Positions 1 through 12,178 of a DNA stretch of 64,000 nt are shown here, piece by piece; positions within the stretch are counted from its first letter, which is position 1, and each line of letters starts with the position of its first letter. The notes beneath the pieces are model-generated. The model had not been told where the DNA came from. It saw only the letters and a list, made by a program, of their open reading frames with translations, and searched no databases. Source of the stretch: Gyrodactylus bullatarudis (taxonomy: Eukaryota > Platyhelminthes > Monogenea > Gyrodactylidea > Gyrodactylidae); NCBI GenBank assembly GCA_012064415.1, contig SSNU01000143.1, positions 1-64,000 on the forward strand, read 5' to 3'. Both the position numbers and the translations under genes were made by a program.

Positions 1-537
1 TTTTGCCACTGTATTGAAACGGTTTCTGGCATCTTCGGAGGTCGCAGTAATGAGGTCTGTCCTGTCGAAAAATGTTTCAAATCCAATATCGGTTTCAACT
101 TGTACTTTAGTTCTGTTGGGGATGCAGCATTTTGGACCAAGACTTAGAACTTGTTTAGCATGCAAAGAAAGAGATTTGCCTGAAAAATTAAAAACACAGG
201 AATTAAATTCAGGGAAAATTGCTTCATCTTTACTCTCGAGAATAGACTTAAAAAGCTTAATCTTCTTCTTTTCATAGAATTTTGTACAAATATCGTTAAA
301 TTCGATTAACAATTTTTCTTTGATTTCATCAGGAAGCAGGTTCAGGTTATTGAAAGCTGCGGATTTCTGGAATTGAAGTTCTTCTATTTTTGACCTATGA
401 TCCTTGATCCATTTGGAAACCAATTCAACTGCGTTCTGTGTAGTAAGTGGCTGATTAGAATTTTTGAGCTTCGTCCAAGTAAATCCATTGAATTTCTGGC
501 ATTCTAGACAATGGTCATAAAATTCGAGGTGGGCCAT
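1..537 (-). CDS. Penelope-like element (PLE) ORF, N-terminal part, cut by the window edge
   Basis: The minus strand reads without a stop from an ATG at 537-535 to base 1, 179 codons, and continues beyond the window. The product starts MAHLEFYDHC and holds a lysine/glutamate-rich stretch around residues 50-110. It ends with the segment LSLGPKCCIPNRTKV (about residues 134-148) followed by FETFFDRTDL. An LGPKF/C-x-P block ahead of the reverse transcriptase is typical of the N-terminal region of Penelope-like retroelements. The RT and GIY-YIG parts would lie left of the window. This is the only PLE piece here with no stop or frameshift, so it may belong to a young copy. The boundary on the right lies between 538 and the TA at 576-577, where a DNA transposon begins. 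Confidence 0.7.
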   Translation of the reverse strand, partial: MAHLEFYDHCLECQKFNGFTWTKLKNSNQPLTTQNAVELVSKWIKDHRSKIEELQFQKSAAFNNLNLLPDEIKEKLLIEFNDICTKFYEKKKIKLFKSILESKDEAIFPEFNSCVFNFSGKSLSLHAKQVLSLGPKCCIPNRTKVQVETDIGFETFFDRTDLITATSEDARNRFNTVAK

Positions 538-577
538 TTTCTCCGATAATAATTTAGTGACTCATCTATTATAATTA

Positions 578-875
578 CAGTCAAACCATCGATTGAGCGG
601 GAGAATTTTATCCCTCGCACTTATTCACGATTGACCAATCAGAATGCAAGAAAATTGACTTTCAACATAATCATCACAAATTTAATATCAAAATGTAGCT
701 TATAAAATTTACAGGAATTTGAACTATTTCTCATTTAGCTACGACATGAAATGTAGGTTCTGTTAGCATTATTGTATTTTTGGTAATTTGAGAAAAAATC
801 AACAGTTGGTATGAAAACTAGTTTTTCATTCAAGCCCTTTTTACACACCTAAACTAACTTTTCAGAGCATCTGTG
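578..875 (+). repeat. Left terminal inverted repeat of the pogo-derived element
   Basis: It matches the reverse complement of 2998-3294 almost base for base, and the outermost bases CAGTCAAACC follow TA at 576-577. It contains one copy of the dispersed motif GACCAATCAGAAT. Confidence 0.85.
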
Positions 876-941
876 AAGATGAAATATTTATAAAGTAAAT
901 TTCTCTCTATTCTCATTTTTTATAACGAGTAAAAGCATCTA

Positions 942-2468
942 TACCTTTTACACACGAAACTCGAAAGTCGTTTTCTTCAAACTCATAAATATTTTTTTGA
1001 ATCTCATAAAGTAAAAAGGGGGTGTTACATCCACGAGATACAAGGTTAATTTTTAAGGTCAAGTACTAGACGAAATATGATTGGCTTAATTAAGGGTGTC
1101 CGAGTTACTTTTGTTTGTATGGATTTGCATATAGTAGGATACGATACTTGCATACATTACTTGAATCATGGGTACTTTTTATTCTTCATTGTTTATCAAG
1201 AAGATGCCTAGACATGATGAAGCTATACGAAAGAGAATTGTTCAACTCGACCAAAATGATGGAAATTGGCAAGAATTAGCAAAGTTATCTAATGTTCCTT
1301 ATTCTACAGCGTATGGACGGGTACGAAGTAATAGAGAAGAATCACTTCCTCGAGGAGGACTAAATAATGAGAAAAAAACTGATGAGAAAGTTTAGAGTAT
1401 TGTTAATTTTGTGGAATCAAATACAACTGCTACTCTTCAGGATTGCTGCAATGAATATCAGAGATTGTATAATGATACAATTTCAATTTCATCTGTGAGA
1501 AATTGGCTCAATGGACAATGTTTTTCCCTGAAGAAATTACACCACATACCAATAAATGTAAATTCAGAAGAAAATAAAGGTATGAATATCTAACAAAACT
1601 TTTCCAACACGATAGTCGGTAGACAAATGCTGTTCTTGGATGAAACCAACTTCAACTTGTATACATCGAGATCTCAGGGTAGAGCAAAAATAGGAAACGC
1701 TGCCAAGATAATAAACACCAATTCTAAAGGTAAAAACTTGCATTGCATTGGTGTTATTTCTTCTCAAAGACTCATTGATTTCAAGATTCAAAGAGGCAGC
1801 TTTACAAAAGAATGTTTCAAACAGTATTTCATTCTTTTGAAACAGATATGTGAAAATGATGGAATTTTTCTATGTACATTAATCATTGATAATGCTCCTT
1901 GTCATTCCAACTGTGAAGAAGGAATTGAAGATGAGAATTTCAAAATTCTAAGGTTGGGGACATATTCTTATTTGCTGAATCCTATCGAAAAAGTTTGGAG
2001 TGCTTTCAAGAGTTATGTCAAAAAAAATTAAACGTAAAAAGACAAGAAATTATCCAGTATTCAATTAATGGAGGGGACATTCCAAAGTCAGAATACAACA
2101 GGAGAGTTTTGGAGGTTGCTGCACAACAATCAATAAGAGAAGTTTCCCCAAGGACAATTGCTAAGTGTACAAGGCACGTGGAAAAATATTACACTTCTGT
2201 TATGAATAAACAAGATTTAAATGAATAAATTTATTTATATATTTTTTGTATTGAAAAATTGAAATATTATTTTGAACTGTAATTAATTTTCAATGAATGA
2301 ATGGACTAATACTCCGTCATACTATTAATTGTATACCTGCATAGACATTGTATACATTTCTCTATACAATAACATTAGGATTCTTGTACATAATTGTATA
2401 TTCTGACATTGAAAAAATTAATTATGAGTTTGAAGAAAACGACTTTCGAGTTTCGTGTGCAAAAGGTA
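942..2468 (+). mobile_element. Tc1/mariner-like element nested in the pogo-derived element
   Basis: The terminal repeats share about 50 bp: TACCTTTTACACACGAAACT at 942 and its reverse complement ending at 2468, both flanked by TA. The size of about 1.5 kb is normal for this superfamily. It carries one broken transposase gene (1168-2228). The outer element's long terminal repeats lie on both sides, so this insertion is the younger of the two. Confidence 0.7.
1168..2228 (+). pseudogene. Tc1/mariner-like transposase, disabled
   Basis: The reading frame from 1168 encodes a helix-turn-helix region, then DDE blocks: LFLDETNFN (first Asp), LIIDNAPCH (second Asp) and NPIEKVWS (Glu). 32 residues separate the second Asp from the Glu. 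The frame is broken by stops at 1393-1395 and 1591-1593. A one-base frameshift lies in the A-run near 2026, after which the C-terminus continues in another frame (LNVKRQEIIQ to 2228). This enzyme class cuts and pastes DNA at TA sites, but the copy is dead. Its layout resembles the intact transposase at 43073-44062, yet the two are distinct in sequence. Confidence 0.8.
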
Positions 2469-2606
2469 TAAAATTAATAATTCTGCTTTTATCCTCAAAC
2501 TTATCTGAAATTAAAAATAATTCTCATGTTTTCATTCCTCAACTTATCCAAAATTAAAGTTCATTAATTATTCTATTGAGCTTAATCGTCTCTAAACCTC
2601 ATTATC

Positions 2607-2960
2607 ATGTCTTCAAAACTTGAATCAAGACGTAAAATTCTGGAGCTCTTACAACAAGACTTTCCTGCAAAGGATATTTGCTCCATCTTGAATGTGAGTA
2701 TGAAAGTTAGGATGACATTTAGCCCAAGACGGGAAAAAAAATTTATTCCTACCCCCTAATACAACTAGCTTGTTACAGCCTCTCGATCAAGGAATAATCA
2801 AGTCATTTAAAGATAGGTACTGAAGCAAAGCTTTGGATCATTCTCTGACCAGTAAGATAGACCTTTGGGAAGCAATAAAGATCTCAGAGAAGATTTGGAG
2901 AGAAATGCCTGTCAAAATCATCAAAAACTGTTTTAAGCATGCTACCATATCTAGAGAATA
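2607..2960 (+). pseudogene. Pogo/Tigger-like transposase remnant with internal deletion
   Basis: From an ATG at 2607 the sequence reads MSSKLESRRKILELL and continues AKDICSILNVS, a psq/CENP-B-type helix-turn-helix start. After about 100 bp it jumps to PNTTSLLQPLDQGIIKSFKD near 2754-2815, the block holding the last catalytic Asp of pogo/Tigger enzymes. The middle of the protein is missing. It lies between the nested Tc1-like element and the right terminal repeat, which identifies the outer element as pogo-derived. Confidence 0.65.
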
Positions 2961-2997
2961 AAATAATTTATTGTAAAAAGCTTTTCTCATACAGATG

Positions 2998-3294
2998 CAC
3001 AGATGCTCTGAAAAGTGGTTTAGGTGTGTAAAAAGGGCTTGAATGAAAAACTAGTTTTCATACCAACTGTTGATTTTTTCTCAAATTACCAAAAATACAA
3101 TAATGCTAACAGAACCTACATTTCATGTCGTAGCTAAATGAGAAATAGTTCAAATTCCTGTAAATTTTATAAGCTACATTTTGATATTAAATTTGTGATG
3201 ATTATGTTGAAAGTCAATTTTCTTGCATTCTGATTGGTCAATCGTGAAAAAGTGCGAGGGATAAAATTCTCCCGCTCAATCGATGGTTTGACTG
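2998..3294 (-). repeat. Right terminal inverted repeat of the pogo-derived element
   Basis: Reverse complement of 578-875. It ends GGTTTGACTG followed by TA at 3295-3296. Confidence 0.85.
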
Positions 3295-3296
3295 TA

Positions 3297-5809
3297 TATT
3301 GAGCATGAAATTTCGATTTAACACAAATTTTCAAGCTTCTATTCGAAAATAAATTTTAAAATTAGTTTCATATTTCAGATTATTTTAGATGAATAATCAA
3401 AAGAGTCATTTTTCGTTTTCCCAATCTCATACCCCCTTATGATTAGTCACGGGGTTGACCATTTGTATATACATAGGTTTGAATACAAACATGTCAATCA
3501 GAGTTGTCACCCGGTTCTCCTATTTTTCTACTCACATATACGCACTCACTATCACAATCAACAGAGAGTGCGTCACTCACAAACACTAGAATATAATGTA
3601 AAATCCTATTTTAAAATTTAATTTTTTAACGAGGACGAGAAAAAACAGAACTTTAAATTACTCGTCGAAAGTGATGCTGAAAATTAAAAGAAAGAAAATT
3701 TAATTCTAAACTCAAATTGGAGAAAAATTTTTTTTCATACCTTATATCTATAATTTATTCGTAAAACTCACTATCCCAGCATACTAAAAATACATATTTT
3801 AAAATTTGAAAATGTATTATTACACGCATTCTAATGTTTTCCAGACCATCTCACCCAATACTGAAAATGAATAAATTCAATCAAATTTTTATAAGGGGTT
3901 AATTCTGAAAACGATCCGTGACTTTCAAAAAAGATTAATCTTGATTTATTAAACTTGTTGATATAAAATGTACAACTTTAAGTCGTGTTGCTGAAAATTC
4001 GCAAATATTGAACAGTTTCTTCTTAATGATTGAAACAAGTTTCAGAATCTGTTGAATTATGCATAACTTTGTTTTAGTACAACAAATTTTGAGGTGATTA
4101 TAGAAGATATTTATGAAAGTTATTATCTTCTTCGTTATCTTGGAAAAATTAATTTTTAATTTAATTATTTTTAAAGTTTGAATTCACTCACTCTTTTGAT
4201 GGTGGGATATGCCTTTAGAAAATTTATATTTTAATATTTCAAAAAAATATTCATGAATTATCTCTGTGGTTTAATTTTCTCTTACGCGATTTCAGTTCTT
4301 CAATTAAAAGTTTTAAAATGATGATGAACTTTGGTTTTATAGAACTGATTCTTTTGAAAAATCATTTCATATCAAGAATAGGGTTTTTTTCTCTTCAACT
4401 TACAAGATGCAGTTTAAACTAAATGTTTAAAGTCTTAAATATAATCTGATTTTTTCAGAATGATGTGCACTAAAATATCTAAAAAATATTTACGTAGGAT
4501 GAGTGAGTCTACTCCCAAGTAGGTCGATGAATTTTACAAATACAAAAACTGAGCAACTTTGAGTAGTTTATTCTTCCTTATTTTGAGTCGAAATTTGCTG
4601 AAATCTCGAAATAAATCATCATACTTTGTTCTTCACCATCCGTTTATTTTCCAGACATTTATATTCAATATTAAGCAAGTTTGATTATTTCACGTCCGAA
4701 ATTGTTGAATTTGTTATCATTCGAAATAGAATTTAAGGCTATGCAACTTTTCTGCTTTACAACAAAAAAGTGTAACTCTGATATAAGCTATCTATCTTAA
4801 TTCAAAGTTTTTTCCCAACTGTAGGAATTTTGATGGTGAAAAGTCGTTTTTCTATGAAGAGACCCCTCTTTTTTACATAAAGAGTGATGTAAGGATTAAA
4901 TCTATATCAAATATTTAGGACTTTTAGTGTAGTTAATTAAGTGGAAGCTGTTACCGAAAAAGATCGTTTTCACTAATATACGATTAATTTAATAGTTTTG
5001 AAATAAATTTCATCACTAAACTCACATTTCATTTGGATCAATATCCCTATTATTAATTATAATTTTTAATTGAGGAACAAATGTATTCGAACAAGCCTGT
5101 GTATCTCATAAGTTTATATTTCGCTATAATTTTTTAAAACTAACATTTGTTCATAAGGTAAAATTCTAAAAATATTTGTTATTAATTTAGAATTTAACTA
5201 GACAAATTATTCTTACTCTCCATTTTCATCGGAGCTTTTATGATATATACATGTTAAAATCTCAAATAAAATGGCTCACTATCTTTGCAATCGATACTTT
5301 TCTCTGGAAAAATACTAATTACAATGCGGAAATTAAAAATACAATAAGCCAACATTTATTCAAAGGATCTTTAATAATGTCTGCCTTTGTTTAAATTCCT
5401 CCATTGAACAAAATATCAATGATATTTATACAGAAAGTCTTATAAATAAGAAAATGTAAAATACTTACGATTCAACACTTGAAGTGAATTTTTAAATAAA
5501 ATTTTTTAAACAGTCATTTTAGTTATAAATAATACTCAGAAAATATCCCCTTACAAGAATCCCAAGTGCCTGCAAGAGAAGAGAATTTATTTTTGTTAGA
5601 AAAAATTCTATATTGAATACAAAGATAAATACAAATATATAAATAAGTGAAATAATTTTTACAATAATGAAAAATGTTTTAAAATCTGCATGTTGTGAGA
5701 GTCATAAATAATATAAAAATATCGTATCTGAGTAAAGTAATGATTGGCGTTATAATAAATCTGAAAAATTTTAACGAAATCAAACTGGTTTTTTGCTATT
5801 AGTGATGAT
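3297..5809. other. Non-coding AT-rich stretch
   Basis: No open frame of convincing content, no RNA gene and no structured repeat was recognised here. Confidence 0.5.
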
Positions 5810-7560
5810 CAGGATAGAGAAGAGACTTAGAGTAATCAATTTTTGATCATATATGTTCTGTAATAGCTTTAATGGAATAAAGATTATCACAATTAGAAAA
5901 ATCAAATTTTTCATAAAGAATGTTATAGGAAGACAGAAGAATATTATTTTGATAAGAAATGTTTCTCAAATTGTAATTTTGTTCAACTTTTATGGAGGTT
6001 TCTGTAAATTTTTTAATTATGAAGGCAAAACGGCGAATCCATAACGGATTTAGACCGGAAGCCGAGATACGAGCATTGTAGGACTCCAACTCGGGGTAGA
6101 GTGCGTAAAGAAATCTACTTTGGATTCTCTCGATATTTCGAGCTTGTTCATTAATTAAATTTGTAAGGAAAGGAGAAATATAATCAAAATGTGTGAGAAC
6201 TAGTGATTTATAAGCCTTAATTCTCAGGACTACTGATTTCGAGAATCTAAGGATAGCAAAAGTTGTAGAATTAATTTTAGGCAGATTGAAGTATGGATTT
6301 AATTTAGTTTGTAAAAATTAAAGGAGACAATTTCTCCAGGAAGTAGAAGCGATTCAAGGAGGGTTGCAGGGAGTCCCAATGGGAGCATTATTTTGCTTTT
6401 ATCTCTATTAATATAGAGCCCCATGGACTCAAGTGAATCTTTAAGTAGCGAGAAGTTGTGGTTGATTTTCATAATATCAAGGGAATTTTTCACCTTGAAG
6501 ACGAATTTCAAATCGTCTGCAAGCTTGAAAAGGGCACCCTCAGTACCCTCTAGGAGCTGAATATCAGCGAAACAAATATTAAAGAGAAGAGGACCGATAG
6601 TGGAACCTTGAGGAACACCAGAGTTAATCGGATTAAGACTACTGGTGGTGTTATTAAATTCAACATATTGCAATCTATTACATAAAAGAAGCATAGTTAA
6701 ATTGATAATGTGGGGGTCAATTTTAAAATATATCAATTTTTGTTTAATAAAAGAAAGTTTTAGCTTGTCGAAAGCCTTAGATATATCTAGATAGTGGATA
6801 ATTATATAGTATTCAGATTTTAAAAGGGGGCAAGAATAATTCATGAATTCGAGCAAATTAGTAGATGTGTTCTTCCCTAGTAGGAACCCATGTTGAGAAT
6901 TGTCGGGGAACGGTTTGGATAAACTATTGGAAATCTCATAAGGAAGGAACCGATCTAATATAGTTAGGAAGATGTTGAGGCATGATATTGGCCTTAAATC
7001 ACTGAGGGATGAAAATTTTTTAGTTTTTGGGATGGGGGTGATTTTAACTATCAACCAGTCCTCAGGAATAAAACAATTAGCTATACATGAATTGAGGTAG
7101 TTAAATAATAGAGGAAGATAGATTTGACAGCAAATAGAATGAATTGTGGTGAGTATCCAGTCTATTAATGTTTTTGCAGTTGGAAAATAAACTATTTAAG
7201 GAGGAAAGAGTAATGTAAGGAGGGGGCGAGTCGATTACAATCGGATCAATAGATTCAGGATGATTGAATGAGTTAATGAAAAATTTATTAATTTGACAAC
7301 AGAAATCTTGATCTGATGTATCTTTAAGAGTATTTAATTTAATTTAACTTACTGCATCTTGTATCTGAATAAATTAAAAGTTTTTTTGCGAAATAGTGTT
7401 AACTAAGATTTTAACTTTTTCAGTATAAGTATTAATTCTTTAGGGGATTTAGAAGACGGGTTAGTATAGAAATACAAGGCTTTCATTTCACCAGTTTCCA
7501 TATATATACCGGCTTGGTATTTTAAATTAAAGTTATGAAACATTAGAATTCTTTTAATTT
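5810..7560 (-). pseudogene. LINE-type non-LTR retrotransposon fragment, reverse transcriptase
   Basis: Read on the minus strand. The longest open part (7054-6299) encodes RT finger and palm blocks: DLRPISCLNIFLTILDRFL, HYLDISKAFDKL, SGVPQGSTIGPLLFNI and the active-site region KLADDLKFVF. The Tyr of the usual YADD box is Leu. Upstream (about 7060-7320) the linker before the RT still reads, for example SPPPYITLSSL. Downstream to about 5847 the C-terminal region continues in another frame. The endonuclease domain is absent. It is a 5'-truncated, frameshifted copy. It is one of three relatives in the window (also 8270-9057 and 14830-15474), all in the same orientation. Confidence 0.75.
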
Positions 7561-8269
7561 GATCAATGAGAATCTAAAGCCTTCCTTAACTGCCTGTGTT
7601 TTAGTTTTTAATCAACTGCAGAAGACAGTAATCATGCTATCCAACTGATGATCCCATTATTTCTCAACCTGCAATTAGTCTTTAAATTATACCCACTTTA
7701 TGCCCAGTAATAATTACAGCTAAGTATGAAAATGCGTATCAATAAAAGCTAATGATCGAAATGATATCAAACCTGTAATTATCAACGAATAAAAAATTGG
7801 GCAAATAAAAAAACAAAGGGTCAAAAATAAAGGGGGTTGCGCATAGTTACAACTAGAAAAAATAATGAGCCATGTCAAACCTCCCAAACCTCCTCCCTTC
7901 ATTATTCATTTGTATGAATATCAACCCCTGAAAATAATAGCTTTATTTATCTTTCTTTTAAATTCTCTAACAAATGAATATTTTTTCTGATAAAGATAAA
8001 ATTAAAAATGAATCAATTGATGTCATATAATTTTTTTTGTTAGAAATAAAATCTGTATTAAATAGAGTAATTAATATGTACAATGGAAAATATAAAAAAT
8101 AAATAAAAATGTTAATCTAGTTTTCTTGAAAAAATAAAAATCATAACTGGATGAGTGATCTTTAAAGTATCGCACATGAGACAATTGAATCAGTTTGTAA
8201 ATTGTAACTGGCATGTTAATCTCAAAAATTTTTACAATAATCATTCTGGAATTTTAGTGAAGATCGGGA
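7561..8269. other. Spacer between two LINE fragments, nothing recognised
   Basis: AT-rich DNA between two copies of the same LINE family. No coding content or clear repeat structure was seen. Confidence 0.4.
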
Positions 8270-9057
8270 TATAATAGAGTAATAGAATATTTTAGAGCGA
8301 ATATGACTCATGATGGTCTTTATAGAGTCAAGATTATCACAGTTCATAATGTCATATTAATCTTCAATCATTTTAAAAGCTGAGAGTAGGAAATGTTCAT
8401 CATAAACTACTCTTCTTAAGGAATAAACATGCTCGATCATGGAAGAGGATTCAATAAAATTTTTTACTATAAATGCCAACCTTCTAACCCATAGAGGGTT
8501 CAGACCTGAAACCAAAATGCGAGCATTATAGGAATCAAGGTCAGAGTAAAACCAGTATAAGAAGGAGGCTTGAATTCTTTCTAAATCACGTGCCTGAGTA
8601 TGGGTCAGGTTCGTGAGTAGCGGAGCTAAATAGTCAAAGTTATTTAAAACTAAGGATTTATAGGCCTTAATTCTTAGTTGTGGCGTTTTAGAGAATTTTA
8701 GAATAGTGAAGATTGTTGAATTGATTTTGGAAAGGTCGGAAAAGGGATCAATTTTTAACTTGGAGTTGATACCGAAACCTAGATCAAAGTTAAAGGAGAC
8801 AATTTCTCCAGGAAGTAGAAGAGATTCAAGGATGGTTGCAGGGAGACCCAATGGGAGCATTATTTTGCATTTATCTCTATTAATATAGAGCCCCATGGAC
8901 TCGAGTGAATCTTTAAGAAGGCAGAAATTTCTGTTGATTTTTAAAATATCAAGGAATTTTTTAACCCTGAAGACGAACTCAAGGTCGTCGGCAAATTTAA
9001 AGAGGGCACCTTCAATACCCTCAGGAAGCTGAATATCAGCGAAACAAATATTGAAAC
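8270..9057 (-). pseudogene. LINE fragment, second copy (3' part of RT and C-terminal region)
   Basis: The minus strand encodes FADDLEFVF (RT active site with Phe in place of Tyr, about 8990), then an open stretch 8896-8357. That stretch has MGLYINRDKCKIMLPLGLP, a block shared with the first copy, and the C-terminal segment SGLNPLWVRRLAF, shared with all three copies. The copy breaks off abruptly at about 9057, where sequence unlike the first copy begins, so it is 5'-truncated. The open C-terminal frame suggests a younger age than the first copy. Confidence 0.75.
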
Positions 9058-9754
9058 ATTAATTTATTTTTATAAATGTCTACAAAGCCTAAACTTACAC
9101 TGGTCTAACTCTGGAATGGCATTTAAAATGAATTTTTTCTTTCAAAAAACATCCTTACCCTGTTTTTCCAAATCTACAAATTTTTAAAAATTAATCAGAA
9201 CAATTGAATCAGTAAAACTTTTGAGAAATATAAACAAGCGGGTTCAAAGATTTTGTAATAACTACCTACTTATTTTTGTCGGCTCTGAAAGTAAAATGCA
9301 TTATTGCTAGCATTTATTTCCAGAGAAACTCCATTTTTGATAAAAATATTCGAACTCACGGATTACTATAAAAAAGAAATTAATGAATGAATTCTTATAA
9401 TTTCATCAGCTTACGAGACCGTTTTTTCTACTCTAAAGGTACAAAATGCATGCATCTAAATTTTTTTAAACCTTACTTATTGCATTGCACCAATCTGAAA
9501 TGTAAAAATAATTAGAAACTTCTTTAATCAAAAGAAATACGGAATTGGTTAGAATAATTTTTGAAGCATGTATTTTTCAAAAAACATACATAATAAATTC
9601 ATGTGGGCTAAAATAAGGTTATATGTCAATTGTATACATAAACAATTTATAATACCCTTTTTGGTCATTTTTTAAAATATTACCATATTTTCATTTCTGG
9701 TTCTTTATAGTTCGAATGAAATTTAACCAAATTCAGGTTGGGTTGATAATTTTT
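9058..9754. other. Non-coding AT-rich stretch
   Basis: No gene, RNA or repeat structure recognised. Confidence 0.4.
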
Positions 9755-10504
9755 TTTGTTTCTGGTGATGAGTTGGAACTCATTATGAGAATTTGAAGAC
9801 AAGACGAATAATTAATGATAAAGCTTTTATTTCGCCGGATCTCGTCAGACTCTTACACTGGCTTGATTTATATATTAGATAAATTAACAAAATTTGCATC
9901 CTCTTATTGGCTGGTTTGGGAACGTTTCTGGGGAGGGAGTGGTGTTTCTCTTTTGTTAGTGAGCAGTTACGTATTTGGTCTTCCTTTTTATGTATGGATC
10001 AATTGGTAACTGTCCACTTTCTCTTCCTGCTTGTTTTGCAGCTTGCATTGGATACTGTTTTCGAGTTGCTAATTATGGGTTGATTGGTCCATTTTGACGC
10101 TGAAAATAGATTAGACATAAACGTTCCCAAACCAGCTAAGAGGATGCAAATTTTGTTAATTTTTAATATATGTAGTGACAGATGACTAATATATGACTCA
10201 CAGATAAATGACAATATGACAATAATCCATCAAAAAAGTATAATCCATTAATAGTATTTCCTTACCAGATCATATTAGTTATAAACGTGAAAACACTACT
10301 AATTATGGCAGATGATGAAGAATTCATAAAAGGATTATTCGATGAGGAAAATAAAGAGCCTCAAAGTGGTGTTAGACCAAAACATATATAAATCAAGCCG
10401 GTGTAAGAGTCTGATGAGATCCGCCGAAATAAAAGCTTTATCACTAATTATTCGTCTTGTCTTCAAATCCTCATAATGAGTTCCAACTCATCACCAGAAA
10501 CAAA
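9755..10504. mobile_element. Foldback (long inverted-repeat) element with a short ORF in the loop
   Basis: The outer arms 9755-9871 and 10386-10504 are reverse complements (GTTTCTGGTGATGAGTTGGA at the left outer end). Inner arms 9872-9933 and 10110-10170 also pair (GCATCCTCTTATTGGCTGGT). Between the right inner and outer arms lies about 215 bp without a partner on the left. That segment includes a 28-codon frame starting MADDEEFIKGLF (10305-10391), which may be a captured exon start or a chance frame. No transposase is present. Confidence 0.65.
10305..10391 (+). other. Short acidic reading frame inside the foldback element
   Basis: It encodes MADDEEFIKGLFDEENKEPQ followed by eight more residues and a stop. 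The acidic start looks like a real protein N-terminus, but nothing follows it. It may be the 5' end of a host or transposon gene picked up by the foldback element. No function can be assigned. Confidence 0.25.
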
Positions 10505-11859
10505 TGTTTCCGAAGAAGCTCGGCTATACTCACTTCAACTATTGTTTTTTAAATTTCATCAGAATCAGCCTTGCTTAGAACCGTCGGGGGATGCTAATCT
10601 CTAATGAGACTTCTGCTAGTATTTATCTTGCATTAGATATATTCGAACCTCATTTGACTAAATTACACATAGAAAGCATAAATAAATCTCGCATGGAAAA
10701 TGATACCAGGGCTGGAATAAATGTTTGAGTGTTAACCTAGTGAGGTTTGATTCTCAAACGACGTCTCTCACTGATGATCCTTAAAATAGAATCAAATCAT
10801 AGAATAGATCCTATTGTAGGTTTGAATGGTTATTTGTGTCCAGACCCCTGTTATTAAAAAGTACAAATTTTCAGAAACTCTTTTTATTAAATGTCTTATC
10901 TAATCTGCGATATTTTTCTACAAATTTCATTAATAATTTATTTATAATTTATTATAAAGCTCTTTAATTTTCCAAGAATATATCTCATCATTAAATGTCA
11001 AAACTCCACTTACTGCTCGGTATATCTAAAAATCAGTCTCTTTTACTTTTCTAACTTAATCTCATAAAAGATTTCGGCATCTCCTAATTTTTTCTTTGCA
11101 CATTGATAATTGAGACTATCGATGTATAAACTTAAAAGCTTACACTTCAAATTTGAAACTATAGAAAAAAAATTTAGCGTTCATCGTATAGAACTGTAAC
11201 CAAAATATAATAGTGTATTCAAGTCTTGATTAATTATAAAATAATAACCAAGCTTACTAATGTGGCTTTAGACTAATAAGGTTTATCATAAAACATTCTT
11301 TTGTTCACAAGACAGCAGTATATTGTTTAAAATGAATCTAAAACTTACTAAGTTAATCCCAAACTGTAAATAAGAAAAAAATATCAGCACATTTTTTCTA
11401 TGAACCAGCAATAGTATTGAGCTAAGATTGATGCCTTTTGAAAAGGTAGAAAAGTATGCGTTTAGGGTTATTATAACTCTGATCTAATTCATTTTATACT
11501 AGATGTATTTATTCCTTTATAAAAAATCCCACAGTGATAAAATCAAAGGACAAAGTCAACAACAAGGTTGGGGGTTCCGACTCTTTTCGATGTTGGACAT
11601 GCGACCCCTCATATATATTAGCTTTTTGTGTGAACTAATGAGACTCCAGTGGTAAAGTATGTAATACTTCGAAACAATAGACCCCTTTTACACTTTTCTC
11701 TTATAATAATATCGTCATATATGATAATTATAATTTATTTATTGTATTTCCACATTTTATTTTTTAATTATAGTGGGGTAAAAAAATAATTGATGAATAT
11801 TCATGCTGTAGTGTAAATAAGAAGGAGGAGGGTAAAAACAATAGTGTTGATCTTTCGGA
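10505..11859. other. Non-coding AT-rich stretch
   Basis: No gene, RNA or repeat structure recognised. Confidence 0.4.
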
Positions 11860-12178
11860 AATGAGATTTAAATTATTAGGATTCACTGTACAGGTGTTCA
11901 ACTATCTTTTCAAAACAAAGCCTTCATACAGAAAGATAGAATAGCAATGAGTTCACTTCTTAGTCCTCTATTAGCAGATATCATTTTTGGTTGTTTAGAG
12001 CTTGATAAATCTCAGAAACTATCAATTCATTCACTGATGTCTACATCAGGTATGAAAGCTAATGTATCAGCAGATGACTTTCTCTTAAAGATGAACAAGT
12101 TTCATATATTTCACATTTCAAATATTGAATTTACTAAGGAATCTAATGGTACTTTGAGTTTTTAGATGTTAAGCTAAC
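11860..12178 (+). pseudogene. PLE reverse transcriptase fragment
   Basis: It encodes LSFQNKAFIQKDRIAMSSLL then SPLLADIIFGCLELDKS, matching the PLE block that reads KVFIQKDGIAMGSPLSPLLA in the better copy at 32526-33714. It continues to a degraded FTKESNGTLSF (SFLDVKLT block). The YVDD active-site region is lost or scrambled. A short dead copy. Confidence 0.75.

Larger units (their letters stand above)
578..3294. mobile_element. Pogo/Tigger-derived element with ~298-bp terminal inverted repeats, carrying a nested insertion
   Basis: The arms 578-875 and 2998-3294 are near-perfect reverse complements, both starting CAGTCAAACCATCGATTGAG. Each end is flanked by TA, the target duplication of the Tc1/mariner/pogo superfamily. 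Inside, right of a nested element, are remnants of a pogo-type transposase (2607-2960). The core is deleted between the N-terminal helix-turn-helix and the C-terminal part of the DDD domain, so the element cannot make a transposase of its own. A second transposon (942-2468) sits within it. Confidence 0.8.

Noticed and set aside
14..277. Plus-strand open frame of 87 codons at the left edge
   Set aside because: It is antisense to the much longer and protein-like PLE frame on the minus strand (537-1).
5847..9057. Possible host genes on the minus strand at 6299-7054 and 8357-8896
   Set aside because: The RT motifs and the shared C-terminal block in three dispersed copies show they are LINE fragments.
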